DNA from: Pseudomonadota bacterium
GTDB taxonomy: Bacteria > Pseudomonadota > Alphaproteobacteria > Sphingomonadales > Sphingomonadaceae
DNA length: 64,000 bases
Direction: 5' to 3'
NCBI GenBank assembly: GCA_023391375.1
Contig: JAEWBB010000011.1
Location: 186,001 to 250,000, forward strand
A program made the translations under genes and the position numbers. The notes beneath the pieces were generated by a model. That model saw only the letters and a list, made by a program, of their open reading frames with translations. It had not been told where the DNA came from and made no database searches. Positions 1-9,231 of the stretch are shown here, in pieces. Positions within the stretch are counted from its first letter, which is position 1. Every line of letters begins with the position of its first letter.

Positions 1-1391
1 CGCCGCTTGCCGGAATAGGTTGCTCCCCGATGAACGGGGCCCGCGAGAATGGCCAGGGCCGCGGTCCACGCCGCGACATTCTGGCGCAGCTGCTCGGGGT
101 CGACCTTGTCGAGCGTGTCGTCCGGCGTGTGATGATAATCGAAGTAGCGGGTCCCGTCCTGGCTAAGCCCCACGGCGGGCAGACCGTCGGCGATCATCGG
201 TCCGATATCGCTGCCTTCGGCCTCGTCGGTCGGGCCGCCGACGATGCCGAGCGGGGCCAGCGCGGCCTGGAGCATCTGCGCCTCGGCCTTGCGGTCCGCT
301 CCGAGCTTGCTGGTCACGCGCCAGATCCGGTCGGCCCCGAAATCGCTTTCCAGCAGCGCGTGATGCGGCTCCTTGCCATGTTTCGCCCGGTAATCGAGGC
401 CACCGAACAGGCCGACTTCTTCCGACCCGAACCAGACGACGCGAATTGTCCGCTCGGGCTGGCCCGCGTCCATGATCCGCTTGGCCGCGGCCGCGGCGAT
501 CGCGACACCGCTGGCGTCGTCGATCGCGCCGGTGCCAAGGTCCCAGCTGTCGAGATGGCCGCCGACCAGCACGGGAGGCAGGGCCGGGATGCGGCCGGGC
601 ACTTCGGCGATGACGTTGCCCGAGGTGCCCTGGCGGGTCGACGAGACGAGCTGGAGGTGGAGTCGGACCGGCTTGCCGCGCTTGAAGATGCGCGCCAGCT
701 GCTCGGCGTCGATTACCGAAATGGCGCCGGCCGGGATCGGCATGACGCCTTCCGCGAAGCTTTGCACGCCGGCGTGGGGGTGGCGATGATGGTCGGTGCC
801 GGCGGAGCGCACGATGATTCCGATCGCGCCCTTCTGGCTGGCGACGGTCGGGCCTGCACGGCGCGGCGTACCGCCGGGGCCGTAGCTCGATCCGTCCTGG
901 GTCGGCGCCATGTGATGGTCGACGAAGACGATCTTGCCCCTCACCGCGCTGTCGGGCGCGCGGCGCAAGGCGTCGACGCTGTCGAACATGACGAGGTCGC
1001 CGGTGATACCGGCGGCGCCGGTCGAGGCACTGTTGCCGAGCGCCGTCACCGCCAGCTTCTGAGGGAAGGGCGCGACGACTTCCGCCGATTCAGCTCCCCG
1101 CGTCCACACCGGCAGCGGAAACTCTTCGACGCGGACATTGGAAAAGCCGAGCCCCTTCAGCTTGGCCACCGCCCAGGCGCGGGCGCGCGCTTCGGCCTCG
1201 GTTCCGGCGAGGCGCTGGCCGACCTCGGTGGTCAGGCCCTCGGTGATGGTCCAGGCGTAATCGTCTTTCAGCGCCGCGTCGCGAAGCGCGACGACCGTAG
1301 GGTCGACCGGCGGCGGCGGCGGTGCGGGCTGCTGGGCGAGGGCGGGAACGGCGATCGCGCCGGCGAGAAGGAGGGGGAGGAGCCTGTTCAT
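1..1391 (-). CDS. M28 family zinc metallopeptidase, exported (3' end cut by window)
   Basis: The minus-strand frame is open from an ATG at 1391 to the window edge (about 463 codons seen, no stop). It begins with a signal peptide (MNRLLPLLLAGAIAVPALA, cleavage near QQP). A PA-like insert precedes the catalytic part. The M28 di-zinc motifs are visible in order: GGHLDSWDLG followed by AIDDASG (His and bridging Asp), GSEEVGLFGG (catalytic Glu and ligand Glu), ESDFGADR (Asp) and YHHTPDDT (last His). The family comprises exported aminopeptidases or carboxypeptidases acting in the periplasm; the substrate cannot be told. The long plus-strand ORF across it is a shadow. Confidence 0.88.
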   Translation of the reverse strand, partial: MNRLLPLLLAGAIAVPALAQQPAPPPPPVDPTVVALRDAALKDDYAWTITEGLTTEVGQRLAGTEAEARARAWAVAKLKGLGFSNVRVEEFPLPVWTRGAESAEVVAPFPQKLAVTALGNSASTGAAGITGDLVMFDSVDALRRAPDSAVRGKIVFVDHHMAPTQDGSSYGPGGTPRRAGPTVASQKGAIGIIVRSAGTDHHRHPHAGVQSFAEGVMPIPAGAISVIDAEQLARIFKRGKPVRLHLQLVSSTRQGTSGNVIAEVPGRIPALPPVLVGGHLDSWDLGTGAIDDASGVAIAAAAAKRIMDAGQPERTIRVVWFGSEEVGLFGGLDYRAKHGKEPHHALLESDFGADRIWRVTSKLGADRKAEAQMLQAALAPLGIVGGPTDEAEGSDIGPMIADGLPAVGLSQDGTRYFDYHHTPDDTLDKVDPEQLRQNVAAWTAALAILAGPVHRGATYSGKR

Positions 1392-1450
1392 GGGCAACAG
1401 GCGTAACGACCGGTCCGCGCCCTGTCACCGCCGTTCGTCGAGCGGCGCCG

Positions 1451-2527
1451 CTAGAGCAGTCGAAGCTGGTCGCCCTGCGGCGGTTCGAACAGGTCGCACC
1501 GCAGTGGCATTTTCTGGCGGATGCCGAGACCATGACGCTTGGCCGCCTTTTCGAACCGTGCGGCGATGAGCTCTGACCAGGCGCCCTGGCCCTTCATCCG
1601 GGTGAAGAAATTGGGGTCGTTGTCGCGGCCGCCACGCAGTGAGCGGATCGTTGCCATGACCTTGGCGGCACGGTCAGGATAATGCGTATCGAGCCACGTC
1701 CGGAACAGCGGGGCCACTTCGTGCGGCAGGCGGACAGGCAAGAAGAAGCCGCTCATCGCGCCCGCTTCGGCCGCCGCGGCGACGATGGATTCGATCTCGT
1801 GATCAGTGATCTGCGGGACCACCGGGGCGATGGCGACGTGGGTTGGTACGCCCGCCGCGGCCAAGGCACGGATGGCCGCCAGCCGTTTGCGAGGCGCGGG
1901 CGCCCGCGGCTCGAGCGTGCGATGGATCTTGGGATCGAGCGAGGTGACGGACATGGCGACCGCCGCCAGCCCGAGTTTCGCGGCGGCAGATACGATGTCC
2001 AGGTCGCGAAGGACGCGGTCGGACTTGGTGGTAATGGTGAACGGATGCTTTGTTTCGAGCAGCAGTTCGAGGATCGACCGCGTCACCCGCCAATGCTCTT
2101 CGATCGGCTGGTAGGGATCGGTGTTCGTGCCGAGCGCGATCGGCCGCACCTCGTACCCGGGGCGCGACAGCGCCGCATGGAGCAACTTGGCGGCATCCGG
2201 CTTGACGAACAGGCGGCTTTCGAAATCGACGCCGGGCGACAGGTCGTGATAGGCGTGGGTCGGACGCGCGAAGCAATAGATGCAGCCATGTTCACAGCCA
2301 CGATACGGGTTGATGGAACGGTCGAAGCCGATGTCCGGCGACGTGTTGCGGGTAAGGATCGACTTGGGCTTTTCGATCGTCACCGTCGTCCGACGAACCG
2401 GCGCGTCGCCGTCGATCAGCGCACTTTCGTCCCGCCAGTCGCCATCGATGATCCGCTCCTGCAAATTGAAGCGGGTGGGGGTGGCATTGGTCGGCGCGCC
2501 GCGCGCCCGGGTCGACTCGAGGGGCAT
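1451..2527 (-). CDS. PA0069-family radical SAM protein
   Basis: A 358-residue protein with a CEHGCIYC radical-SAM cluster motif (Cys78, 82, 85) placed after SINPYRG, as in the PA0069/SPL-like family. The N-terminal RGAPTNATPTRFN is also typical of that family. The function of the group is not settled. An ATG at 2557 would add ten residues; 2527 is preferred because family members start just before the RGA motif, but neither has a good Shine-Dalgarno sequence. It lies 40 bases or less downstream of the transglycosylase gene and is probably cotranscribed with it. Confidence 0.85.
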   Translation of the reverse strand: MPLESTRARGAPTNATPTRFNLQERIIDGDWRDESALIDGDAPVRRTTVTIEKPKSILTRNTSPDIGFDRSINPYRGCEHGCIYCFARPTHAYHDLSPGVDFESRLFVKPDAAKLLHAALSRPGYEVRPIALGTNTDPYQPIEEHWRVTRSILELLLETKHPFTITTKSDRVLRDLDIVSAAAKLGLAAVAMSVTSLDPKIHRTLEPRAPAPRKRLAAIRALAAAGVPTHVAIAPVVPQITDHEIESIVAAAAEAGAMSGFFLPVRLPHEVAPLFRTWLDTHYPDRAAKVMATIRSLRGGRDNDPNFFTRMKGQGAWSELIAARFEKAAKRHGLGIRQKMPLRCDLFEPPQGDQLRLL

Positions 2528-2567
2528 CCGCCAAGGATGCGCCACCAACGAGAACATTACAAGAACA

Positions 2568-4319
2568 TCAGCGTGTCGGGAAGGCCGGCCATTGATGCTG
2601 GGCGAGGCTTTTCAGGGCCGGCTGGTCGCGGCCGTCCATCCCTTGGTAGACGAACATGTTCCGCAGCACCGACGGCACGTAGTAGCGCGTTTCCCAGTAC
2701 GGCAGGCTTTCGAGCCACAGGAGCGGGTCGCCCTTGTCATTGATATAGTTCCAACGATCGACTGGCAGCGGACCAGCGTTATAGGCGGCGATGACCTTCA
2801 GCAGCTGGCCGCGGGTGGCCGGCTTGCCGCGCATCATCTCGATGAAGCTCTGGCCATATTCGAGGTTGGTCGAAGGATCGGCGAGGTTGCCGAGCGCGGT
2901 GCCGCGGGCGCGGGCGAAATCGCCCGCCGTGCCCGGCCGCACCTGCATCAGGCCGACCGCGCCGGCCGAACTGATCACGCCGGCGCGGAAGTCGCTTTCC
3001 TGCCGACTGTGCGCCATCGCCAGCGCAGGATCGATGCGCCAGCCGGCAGCGGGCTTCCAGCGGAATGTCGGGAAGCGGTCGGAGACAGACACGCGCGCGC
3101 CGGGCGGGCCGTTGTGGGCGAGGTAATATTGGGTGCCCGGCAGCTCGAGTTCGCGGGTCAGCCTGACGAGGTCGTCGTGCTCGTCGGCCGTGCCGATGCG
3201 CGCCTGGTATCGGATCAACTGATCGGCGAAATTGCGCTCGCCCATGCGGGCGAGGAGGCGCGCGCGTTGGATGTTGGGAAGGTTGTCGATTGCCGCGGTG
3301 TCCTCCCGGCGCGGCGTGTCGAGCGTCGTGCCCATACCCAGAGTCTCGCGCGCGAGGAGGCCATAGAAACTGTCGGGACCGCGCGCTGCGGCTTGGCGGA
3401 GGTAGGGCTGGACTTCGCGGGCGCGGCCGCAGGCCTGTGCCGAGCGTGACGCCCAGAATAGGCCGGCCGTCGCGAGCTCGCGGTCCGCGGTCAGTCGGGT
3501 CGCATCGCGAAAGTCGTTAAGTGCGCCGTTGCAATCGCCCATGCGCCAAGCGGCAAGGCCGCCGATCCATGCCGCCTGGCCGCCCCATTCGCCGGTGGCC
3601 TGCGCCCGCCACTGGTTAGCGACCCGCAGCGCATCGGCATCGCGTCCGACGACATAGTAGATCCACGCCACCCGCTGCCCGGCCTCGGCCTGAGCCTCCG
3701 AAGTCATCAGCGGACCTTGAGCGATCAGCACGGCCTCGGCCGACGCCGGGTCGTTGGCGTCGACAAACGGCGCGACCTGCTGGCGGAAGGCTTCGAGCAG
3801 CGGATCGCCCGACAGGCCCTGCGCCCTTTGGCGGCGGGGCGAAGAGCCGAGGAACCGGAGTTCGCGCGGGGTGAGGATGGGCGGAGGTGTCAGTGCGCCT
3901 CGGGTGATCGCCAACCGTTGCAACTGCGGCGCCTGCGGCAGCTCGGGGGCGCGGGTGAGGAGCGCCGTGATCTGTGGAAGGTCAACCCGCGGCGAACCCT
4001 TGGCCGTGTAATATTCGGCCATCGCGAAGGGCCGGATCAAATCATCCGGAAGGGCCGCGATACCCGCCTGGGCGCCAGCCCAGTCGCCGGCGCGGATCGC
4101 GGCAAAGACGCCCGGCCAGTCGCGCGGAATCGACCGGGGCGCGGCCACCGGCACGACCGTGTCGACTTCCTGGCCCGCCTGCTGCGGCGGGGTGAGTTCC
4201 TGCGCGGGGGCCGTCGGCGAGTCTCCCGCCTTGGGCAGCGGCGCCAGCGGATCCTGCTGGGCGAACGCAGCGGTGGCGGGCAGCGCGCTCGCCATCAGGA
4301 ACAGGGCCAGATGCCGCAT
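2568..4319 (-). CDS. Soluble lytic murein transglycosylase (Slt type)
   Basis: A 583-residue exported enzyme that would cleave peptidoglycan glycan strands, giving 1,6-anhydromuramic ends. The start MRHLALFLMASALPATAAFA is a signal peptide. A long alpha-helical superhelix-type region follows, and the C-terminal third has the SLT domain: SRQESDFRAG with the catalytic Glu, then SAGAVGLMQVRPGTA and AAYNAGP. The start at 4319 is fixed by a TGATG overlap with the upstream uracil-glycosylase-like gene. An ATG further upstream (4358) would only add a non-signal leader. Confidence 0.9.
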   Translation of the reverse strand: MRHLALFLMASALPATAAFAQQDPLAPLPKAGDSPTAPAQELTPPQQAGQEVDTVVPVAAPRSIPRDWPGVFAAIRAGDWAGAQAGIAALPDDLIRPFAMAEYYTAKGSPRVDLPQITALLTRAPELPQAPQLQRLAITRGALTPPPILTPRELRFLGSSPRRQRAQGLSGDPLLEAFRQQVAPFVDANDPASAEAVLIAQGPLMTSEAQAEAGQRVAWIYYVVGRDADALRVANQWRAQATGEWGGQAAWIGGLAAWRMGDCNGALNDFRDATRLTADRELATAGLFWASRSAQACGRAREVQPYLRQAAARGPDSFYGLLARETLGMGTTLDTPRREDTAAIDNLPNIQRARLLARMGERNFADQLIRYQARIGTADEHDDLVRLTRELELPGTQYYLAHNGPPGARVSVSDRFPTFRWKPAAGWRIDPALAMAHSRQESDFRAGVISSAGAVGLMQVRPGTAGDFARARGTALGNLADPSTNLEYGQSFIEMMRGKPATRGQLLKVIAAYNAGPLPVDRWNYINDKGDPLLWLESLPYWETRYYVPSVLRNMFVYQGMDGRDQPALKSLAQHQWPAFPTR

Positions 4320-5029
4320 CAATCGTCCTCGCTCATCAGCAACTGCAGGTCGCGCCACGCCAGCGCCTTGTCGCTCGGTCGCTGGAGCAACCAGCGGGGA
4401 TGGAAGGTGGCGACGGCGCGCACGCCCTCGACCCGATGGACCTTGCCGCGCGCCCGGGCCAGCGGCTGGCCGGTCAGTGCGCGGGCGGACGCGTCGCCCA
4501 GCACCAGGAGGCGCTTGGGCTTGGCGAGGCGGACATGGTCGCGGGCGAGAGCGCCGCAGCGCGCGATGTCGTCGGCATCGGCCCGCATGCCCTCGGTGGA
4601 AAAGCAGGCCAGCGGGGCGATGTACGTCTTGTCCGGGGCGATCCCGATGGCGGCCAGCATGCGTTCGGAGAGCAGCCAGCTGTCGCCGGCCAGCGGTCGC
4701 TGTTCCGCGGCCTCGACGGCCCCGGGCAGGTCGGCGACGATCATCAAGGCCGCCTCCTCGTCGCCCACCGGCAGGATTCGCGGCGCGCCCGGGCGTTCGA
4801 GCGGCAGGCCGGTGGCGGTCGCCAGGAAGCTGTGCAGCGCGGCCAGGTCCTCGGCGGCGGGCGCCTTGAGGTTCGGCGCGGCCTTTTTCGGTTCGGGAGG
4901 CACCGGGCGCTCGACCTGACGCAACCAGTCTCGCGCATCGTCACCCGTCGCGACGTCGACACCCGCGTCCAGCCACCAGCCCAAAAGGCTCGCGGCGATC
5001 GACCGGTCGATGTTGGCTTCCCCACCCAT
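4319..5029 (-). CDS. Uracil-DNA glycosylase superfamily protein, lacking Fe-S cysteines
   Basis: A 236-residue protein recognised by its C-terminal half: LLVLGDASARALTG and the late ATFHPRWLLQRP motif of family 4/5 uracil-DNA glycosylases. The N-terminal motif, normally GEAPG followed by an acidic pair, is here VADLPGAVEAAEQRPLAGDSWLL, and the four 4Fe-4S cysteines of family 4 are absent. It may remove uracil by another residue set or may have lost activity. ATG 5029 is chosen because AAGGTGG lies just before it; the 28-residue extension upstream looks like leader. It faces etfD divergently. Confidence 0.75.
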   Translation of the reverse strand: MGGEANIDRSIAASLLGWWLDAGVDVATGDDARDWLRQVERPVPPEPKKAAPNLKAPAAEDLAALHSFLATATGLPLERPGAPRILPVGDEEAALMIVADLPGAVEAAEQRPLAGDSWLLSERMLAAIGIAPDKTYIAPLACFSTEGMRADADDIARCGALARDHVRLAKPKRLLVLGDASARALTGQPLARARGKVHRVEGVRAVATFHPRWLLQRPSDKALAWRDLQLLMSEDD

Positions 5030-5124
5030 ATGCCCACCTTCAGCGAAGGTTGACGCCGCGGTCAAGGAAGGGGAAAGCCTTGGAGAGGCCGAGCCGAGCG
5101 CACGGCGCGACAAAGGGACGGTGG

Positions 5125-6774
5125 ATGAGCCAGCGCGAATCGATGGAATATGATGTGGTGATCGTCGGCGCTGGCCCGGCGGGGCTCAGCGCGGCGATCC
5201 GGCTCAAGCAGCTGGCCGAGGCCGACGGGCGCGATCTGTCGGTATGCATCCTCGAGAAGGGAAGCGAGGTCGGCGCACAGATCCTGTCGGGCGCGGTGGT
5301 CGACCCCAAGGCGCTCGACGAGCTCATTCCCGACTGGAAGGACCGAAATTGCCCGCTCGCCGAGGTGCCTGTGACGGAAAACCACCACTGGGTGCTGAGC
5401 GCGAAAAAGAAATTCGCCATTCCGCACCTCTTCACGCCGCCCTTCATGCACAACGAAGGCACGTACACCGTCAGCCTCGGCAACCTGACGCGCTGGTTGG
5501 CCGGGCAGGCCGAAGCGCTGGGCGTCGAGATCTTCCCGGGTTTTGCGGCCGCCGAACTGCTATTCAACGCGGATGACAGCCTCAAGGGCGTGGCCACCGG
5601 CGACATGGGGGTCGCGCGCGATGGCACCCACAAGCCGGATTACCAGCCGGGCATGGAGCTCCATGCCCGTTACACCTTCCTGGCGGAGGGTGCGCGCGGC
5701 CACCTGACCAAGGAGCTGACCCGTCTGTTCGACCTACGCAAGGACAGTGGTCCGCAGGTTTACGGTCTCGGAATCAAGGAGTTGTGGGAAATTCCTGCCG
5801 AGAAGCATGAGCCGGGGCGGGTCATCCACACCCAAGGCTGGCCGCTTGACGACGCGTGGGGCGGGGGCTTCCTCTACCACCAGGCGGGCGGCCAGGTGGC
5901 GCTCGGCTTCGTGACCGCGCTCGACTACGAAAATCCCTACCTGTCGCCGTTCGAGGAATTCCAGCGTTGGAAAACTCATCCGGCGATCCGTGCGCAAATC
6001 GAGGGCGGGCGCCGGGTCAGTTACGGCGCACGGGCGATCAACGAGGGCGGCTGGCAGGCGGTGCCGCAACTGGCGTTCCCGGGCGGCGCGCTGATCGGTT
6101 GCGCGGCGGGCTTCGTCAACGTGCCGCGGATCAAGGGCACCCACACGGCGATGAAGTCGGCGATGCTGGCGGCCGAAAGCGCCTACGCCGCCGTCAAGGC
6201 CGACCGCCGCGGCGATGTACTGGCCGACTATGAACCGGCGGTCCGCTCGAGCTGGATTGCCAAGGAACTGAAAACCGTCCGTAACGCGCAGCCAGGCGTG
6301 GCACGCTTCGGCAGCTTCTGGGGCACGATCTTCGCTGGTGCCGACATGTGGCTGAACTGGCTCAAGATTCCCACACCCTGGACGCTGAAGCACACGGCCG
6401 ATCACAAGCATATCCGCCGTAAGGACGCGGCGCGACCGATCGCTTATCCCAAGCCTGACGGCGTCCTGACGTTCGACCGGCTTTCCTCGGTGTTCATTTC
6501 GAACACCAACCACGAGGAAGACCAGCCTATCCACCTGACGCTGAAGGATGCGGAAGTCCCCATCGCAGTCAACCTGGCGCTCTACGATGCGCCCGAGCAG
6601 CGATACTGCCCGGCGGGCGTCTACGAGATCGTCGAGGAGGCCGGTTCACCGAGGCTTCAGATCAACGCGCAGAACTGTGTCCACTGCAAGACGTGCGACA
6701 TCAAGGACCCGACCCAGAACATCAACTGGGTCGTGCCGGAAGGCGGAGGAGGCCCCAATTACCCCAACATGTAG
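5125..6774 (+). CDS. etfD: Electron transfer flavoprotein-ubiquinone oxidoreductase
   Basis: A 549-residue FAD and 4Fe-4S enzyme passing electrons from ETF (beta-oxidation and amino-acid dehydrogenases) to ubiquinone at the inner membrane. The N-terminal DVVIVGAGPAGLSAA is the FAD dinucleotide fold. The C-terminal ferredoxin-like part has CVHCKTCDIKDPTQNINW, giving three cluster cysteines, with Cys in RYCPAGVYE as the fourth. ATG 5125 follows AAGGGA at a normal distance; the in-frame sequence from 5050 overlaps the divergent gene's leader. The stop lies inside the start region of the following TPR gene. Confidence 0.95.
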   Translation: MSQRESMEYDVVIVGAGPAGLSAAIRLKQLAEADGRDLSVCILEKGSEVGAQILSGAVVDPKALDELIPDWKDRNCPLAEVPVTENHHWVLSAKKKFAIPHLFTPPFMHNEGTYTVSLGNLTRWLAGQAEALGVEIFPGFAAAELLFNADDSLKGVATGDMGVARDGTHKPDYQPGMELHARYTFLAEGARGHLTKELTRLFDLRKDSGPQVYGLGIKELWEIPAEKHEPGRVIHTQGWPLDDAWGGGFLYHQAGGQVALGFVTALDYENPYLSPFEEFQRWKTHPAIRAQIEGGRRVSYGARAINEGGWQAVPQLAFPGGALIGCAAGFVNVPRIKGTHTAMKSAMLAAESAYAAVKADRRGDVLADYEPAVRSSWIAKELKTVRNAQPGVARFGSFWGTIFAGADMWLNWLKIPTPWTLKHTADHKHIRRKDAARPIAYPKPDGVLTFDRLSSVFISNTNHEEDQPIHLTLKDAEVPIAVNLALYDAPEQRYCPAGVYEIVEEAGSPRLQINAQNCVHCKTCDIKDPTQNINWVVPEGGGGPNYPNM

Positions 6775-8416
6775 CCGTCTCGCCCTGGTCGCCGGCCTGC
6801 TGGTTACGGCAGCGACCCCGCTCGCGGCCAAGCCCGTCCTTCGCATCGGCCCGCCGCGCACCAATCTGTCCACCTATGTCGAGGCGCGCACCGCGGCGGC
6901 GCTCGGGGACGATGTCAGGTCGGCGAAGCTTCTGGCGACCATCGCCAAGGCGAACGGCGATACGACGCTGACACGCCAGGCGACGAGCACGGCGATCCGC
7001 GCCGGTGACTTCCCGCTGGCCCTATCGCTGGCGCGCGGCATGCCGCTCGACAAGCTGGCGCTCGATGCGCGACTCCTGCTGGTCGCCGACGCGCTCAATC
7101 GCGGCAAGACCAAGGACGCACTCCAGGTCGTCAACGAACAGACCGGCGAAGGCGACGGCGGGTTCCTCGCCCCGCTGCTGCGCGCCTGGTCGATCGCGGA
7201 AGGCGGCGGCGACGGCGCGGGCGCACTGGCGACCAGCGGCGCGAAATCCAGCCTGCTGGCGCCATCGATCGACGAACAGCGGACCTATCTCCTGTTCCGG
7301 CAGGGGCGCACCGCGGAGGCCAGGGCGCTTGCCACCCAGTTGCTGGCCAAGGCGGGCAGTAGCGGCGACCGGATGCGGCTGGCCGTTGCCGAAGCGCTGC
7401 GGCGGACCGGTGACCGCGAAGGTGCAGCGAGCTTCATCGCCGGCCTGTCGCCGGCTGTGCGCGCGAATGCCGGGAAGGCGTCGCCCGGCATCGCCATCGA
7501 TACACCCGCGCGCGGCGTGGCGGCCCAGATGTTCCGGCTCGCGGCGGCGCTGGCGGAAAGCGACGATCGCGCGCTGCCCGTAACGCTCGCCCAGGTCGGT
7601 CGACTAGCCGCGCCCGACAGCAGCGAAGGCATGTTGCTCCTCGCGCTCCTCTACGAACGGCAGGACAAGGACAGCGCCGCCCTCGAGGTCGCGCGCCAGG
7701 TGCCGGCCAGCGACCCGTTCGCGGTCGATGCGCATGAAATCGTTGCCCGCGACCTGCTCGCACTCAAGCGCGGCCCGGAAGCGCTCTCAATGGCGCAGGC
7801 AGCGGTTGCCGCGAAAGATGCGACGTCGTCTGACTGGGCGCTACTCGGCAACGTCTTGGGGGAGCTGGAGCAGCCGGCCGCCTCGGCCGATGCCTACCTT
7901 CGCGGCAAGACGCTGGCCGTCGCCGCCAAGGATCCGCGGGCGTGGACCTTCTCGTTGCTTCGGGCCGACCAGCTGGAAAAGGTGAAGCGCTGGGACGAGG
8001 CCCGTGCCGAATTGAAATCCGGGCTCGCAATCGCGCCCGACGAACCGTTGCTGCTCAATTTCCTCGGCTATGGCCAGCTGGAAAGGGGCGAGGATGTCGT
8101 CGGCAGCGAGGCGATGATCCGCAAGGCGCTGGCGATGCGGCCGGACGATCCGTCGATCACGGACTCGCTGGGTTGGGCCTTGTTCAAGCGTGGGCGCACC
8201 GCCGAGGCGATCGATGCCTTGCGCAAGGCGGCGGCCGCCGACCCTGCGCAGTGGGAAATCCACGAGCACCTCGGCGATGCCCTGTTCACGACGGGGCGGC
8301 GGATGGAGGCGCGGTTCGCTTGGCGGGCGGCGCTCGTCACCGCCGAAAAGGATGACAAGGCGCGGATCGAGAACAAGCTCGACCTCGGCCTGACTCCGGC
8401 CACCGCCGCGCCCTGA
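6758..8416 (+). CDS. Exported tetratricopeptide-repeat protein (start unresolved)
   Basis: About 550 residues: a signal peptide (RLALVAGLLVTAATPLAA, cut before KP) and then helical TPR-like repeats, clearest at the C-terminus (PLLLNFLGYGQLERG, DPSITDSLGWALFKRG, AQWEIHEHLGDALF). Its role is probably a periplasmic or envelope scaffold; no catalytic motif is seen. The odd point is the start: no ATG, GTG or TTG lies in frame between a GTG at 6677 and the signal peptide. The coordinate given is an ATT five bases after GGAGGAGG, but that purine run also encodes the conserved Gly-rich tail of EtfD. The stop overlaps the ispE start (TGATG). Confidence 0.7.
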   Translation: MTPTCSRLALVAGLLVTAATPLAAKPVLRIGPPRTNLSTYVEARTAAALGDDVRSAKLLATIAKANGDTTLTRQATSTAIRAGDFPLALSLARGMPLDKLALDARLLLVADALNRGKTKDALQVVNEQTGEGDGGFLAPLLRAWSIAEGGGDGAGALATSGAKSSLLAPSIDEQRTYLLFRQGRTAEARALATQLLAKAGSSGDRMRLAVAEALRRTGDREGAASFIAGLSPAVRANAGKASPGIAIDTPARGVAAQMFRLAAALAESDDRALPVTLAQVGRLAAPDSSEGMLLLALLYERQDKDSAALEVARQVPASDPFAVDAHEIVARDLLALKRGPEALSMAQAAVAAKDATSSDWALLGNVLGELEQPAASADAYLRGKTLAVAAKDPRAWTFSLLRADQLEKVKRWDEARAELKSGLAIAPDEPLLLNFLGYGQLERGEDVVGSEAMIRKALAMRPDDPSITDSLGWALFKRGRTAEAIDALRKAAAADPAQWEIHEHLGDALFTTGRRMEARFAWRAALVTAEKDDKARIENKLDLGLTPATAAP

Positions 8417-9219
8417 TGCGGATCAGGGAGCCGGCCCCGGCCAAGCTCAACCTCGCGCTGCACGTCCGGCGCAAGCGTGCCGACGGCTACCACGAGCTGG
8501 AGACCGTCTTTGCCTTCTGCACTGACGGCGACCTGCTGTCGGCGGAGGCGGCAGACACGTTCAGCCTGTCGGTCGAGGGGCCGTTCGCGGACGCATTGTC
8601 GGGCGAAGAAGATAATCTTGTCCTCAAGGCCGCCCGGGCGCTGGCCGAAGCGTCCGGGGTGACGTTGGGTGCCGACCTGAGGCTCAGAAAGAACTTGCCC
8701 GTCGCCAGCGGGATCGGCGGCGGATCGGCCGATGCCGCGGCCGCGCTTCGCCTGCTGACGCGGCTGTGGTCGATCGACCCGTCCCACGCGGCGGCCGTTG
8801 CGCCCGCCCTGGGGGCCGACGTTCCGGCCTGCCTGCTGAGCATGACGGCCCGGGGCGAAGGCTCGGGTGACCAACTCGAACTGGTCGATGTCGGCGTTGC
8901 GGGGAAGCCTGTTCTCCTGGTCAACCCGCTCGAAGGCCTGTCGACCGCGGCGGTGTTCGCCCGATGGGACGGGCAGGACCGGGGATCGCTGGACGATTGG
9001 CGCGAGGGTCGCAACGATCTGCAGGAGCCTGCCGAAGCGCTCTGCCCTGCGGTGGGTGACGTGATCGCGTGGCTGTCCGGCCAGTCGGGCGCCGACCTAA
9101 CCCGCATGTCAGGGAGCGGCGCGACCTGCTTCGCACTGTTCGAGGACGAGGGTGCGCGCGATCGGGCCGCGGCGGCCTGTCCGCAAGAATGGTGGAATTT
9201 GCCGACCTTCCTGCGCTAG
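8416..9219 (+). CDS. ispE: 4-diphosphocytidyl-2-C-methyl-D-erythritol kinase
   Basis: A 267-residue GHMP kinase of the MEP isoprenoid pathway, phosphorylating CDP-methylerythritol in the cytoplasm. It begins PAPAKLNLALHVRRKRADGYHELET, typical of IspE; the GHMP ATP-binding loop PVASGIGGGSADAAAALR lies near residue 96, and MSGSGATCFALF near the C-terminus is the third conserved motif. The start is coupled to the upstream TPR gene by TGATG. The other MEP genes seen here, ispDF, are 22 kb away. Confidence 0.96.
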   Translation: MRIREPAPAKLNLALHVRRKRADGYHELETVFAFCTDGDLLSAEAADTFSLSVEGPFADALSGEEDNLVLKAARALAEASGVTLGADLRLRKNLPVASGIGGGSADAAAALRLLTRLWSIDPSHAAAVAPALGADVPACLLSMTARGEGSGDQLELVDVGVAGKPVLLVNPLEGLSTAAVFARWDGQDRGSLDDWREGRNDLQEPAEALCPAVGDVIAWLSGQSGADLTRMSGSGATCFALFEDEGARDRAAAACPQEWWNLPTFLR

Positions 9220-9231
9220 GGCGCGGCCATC

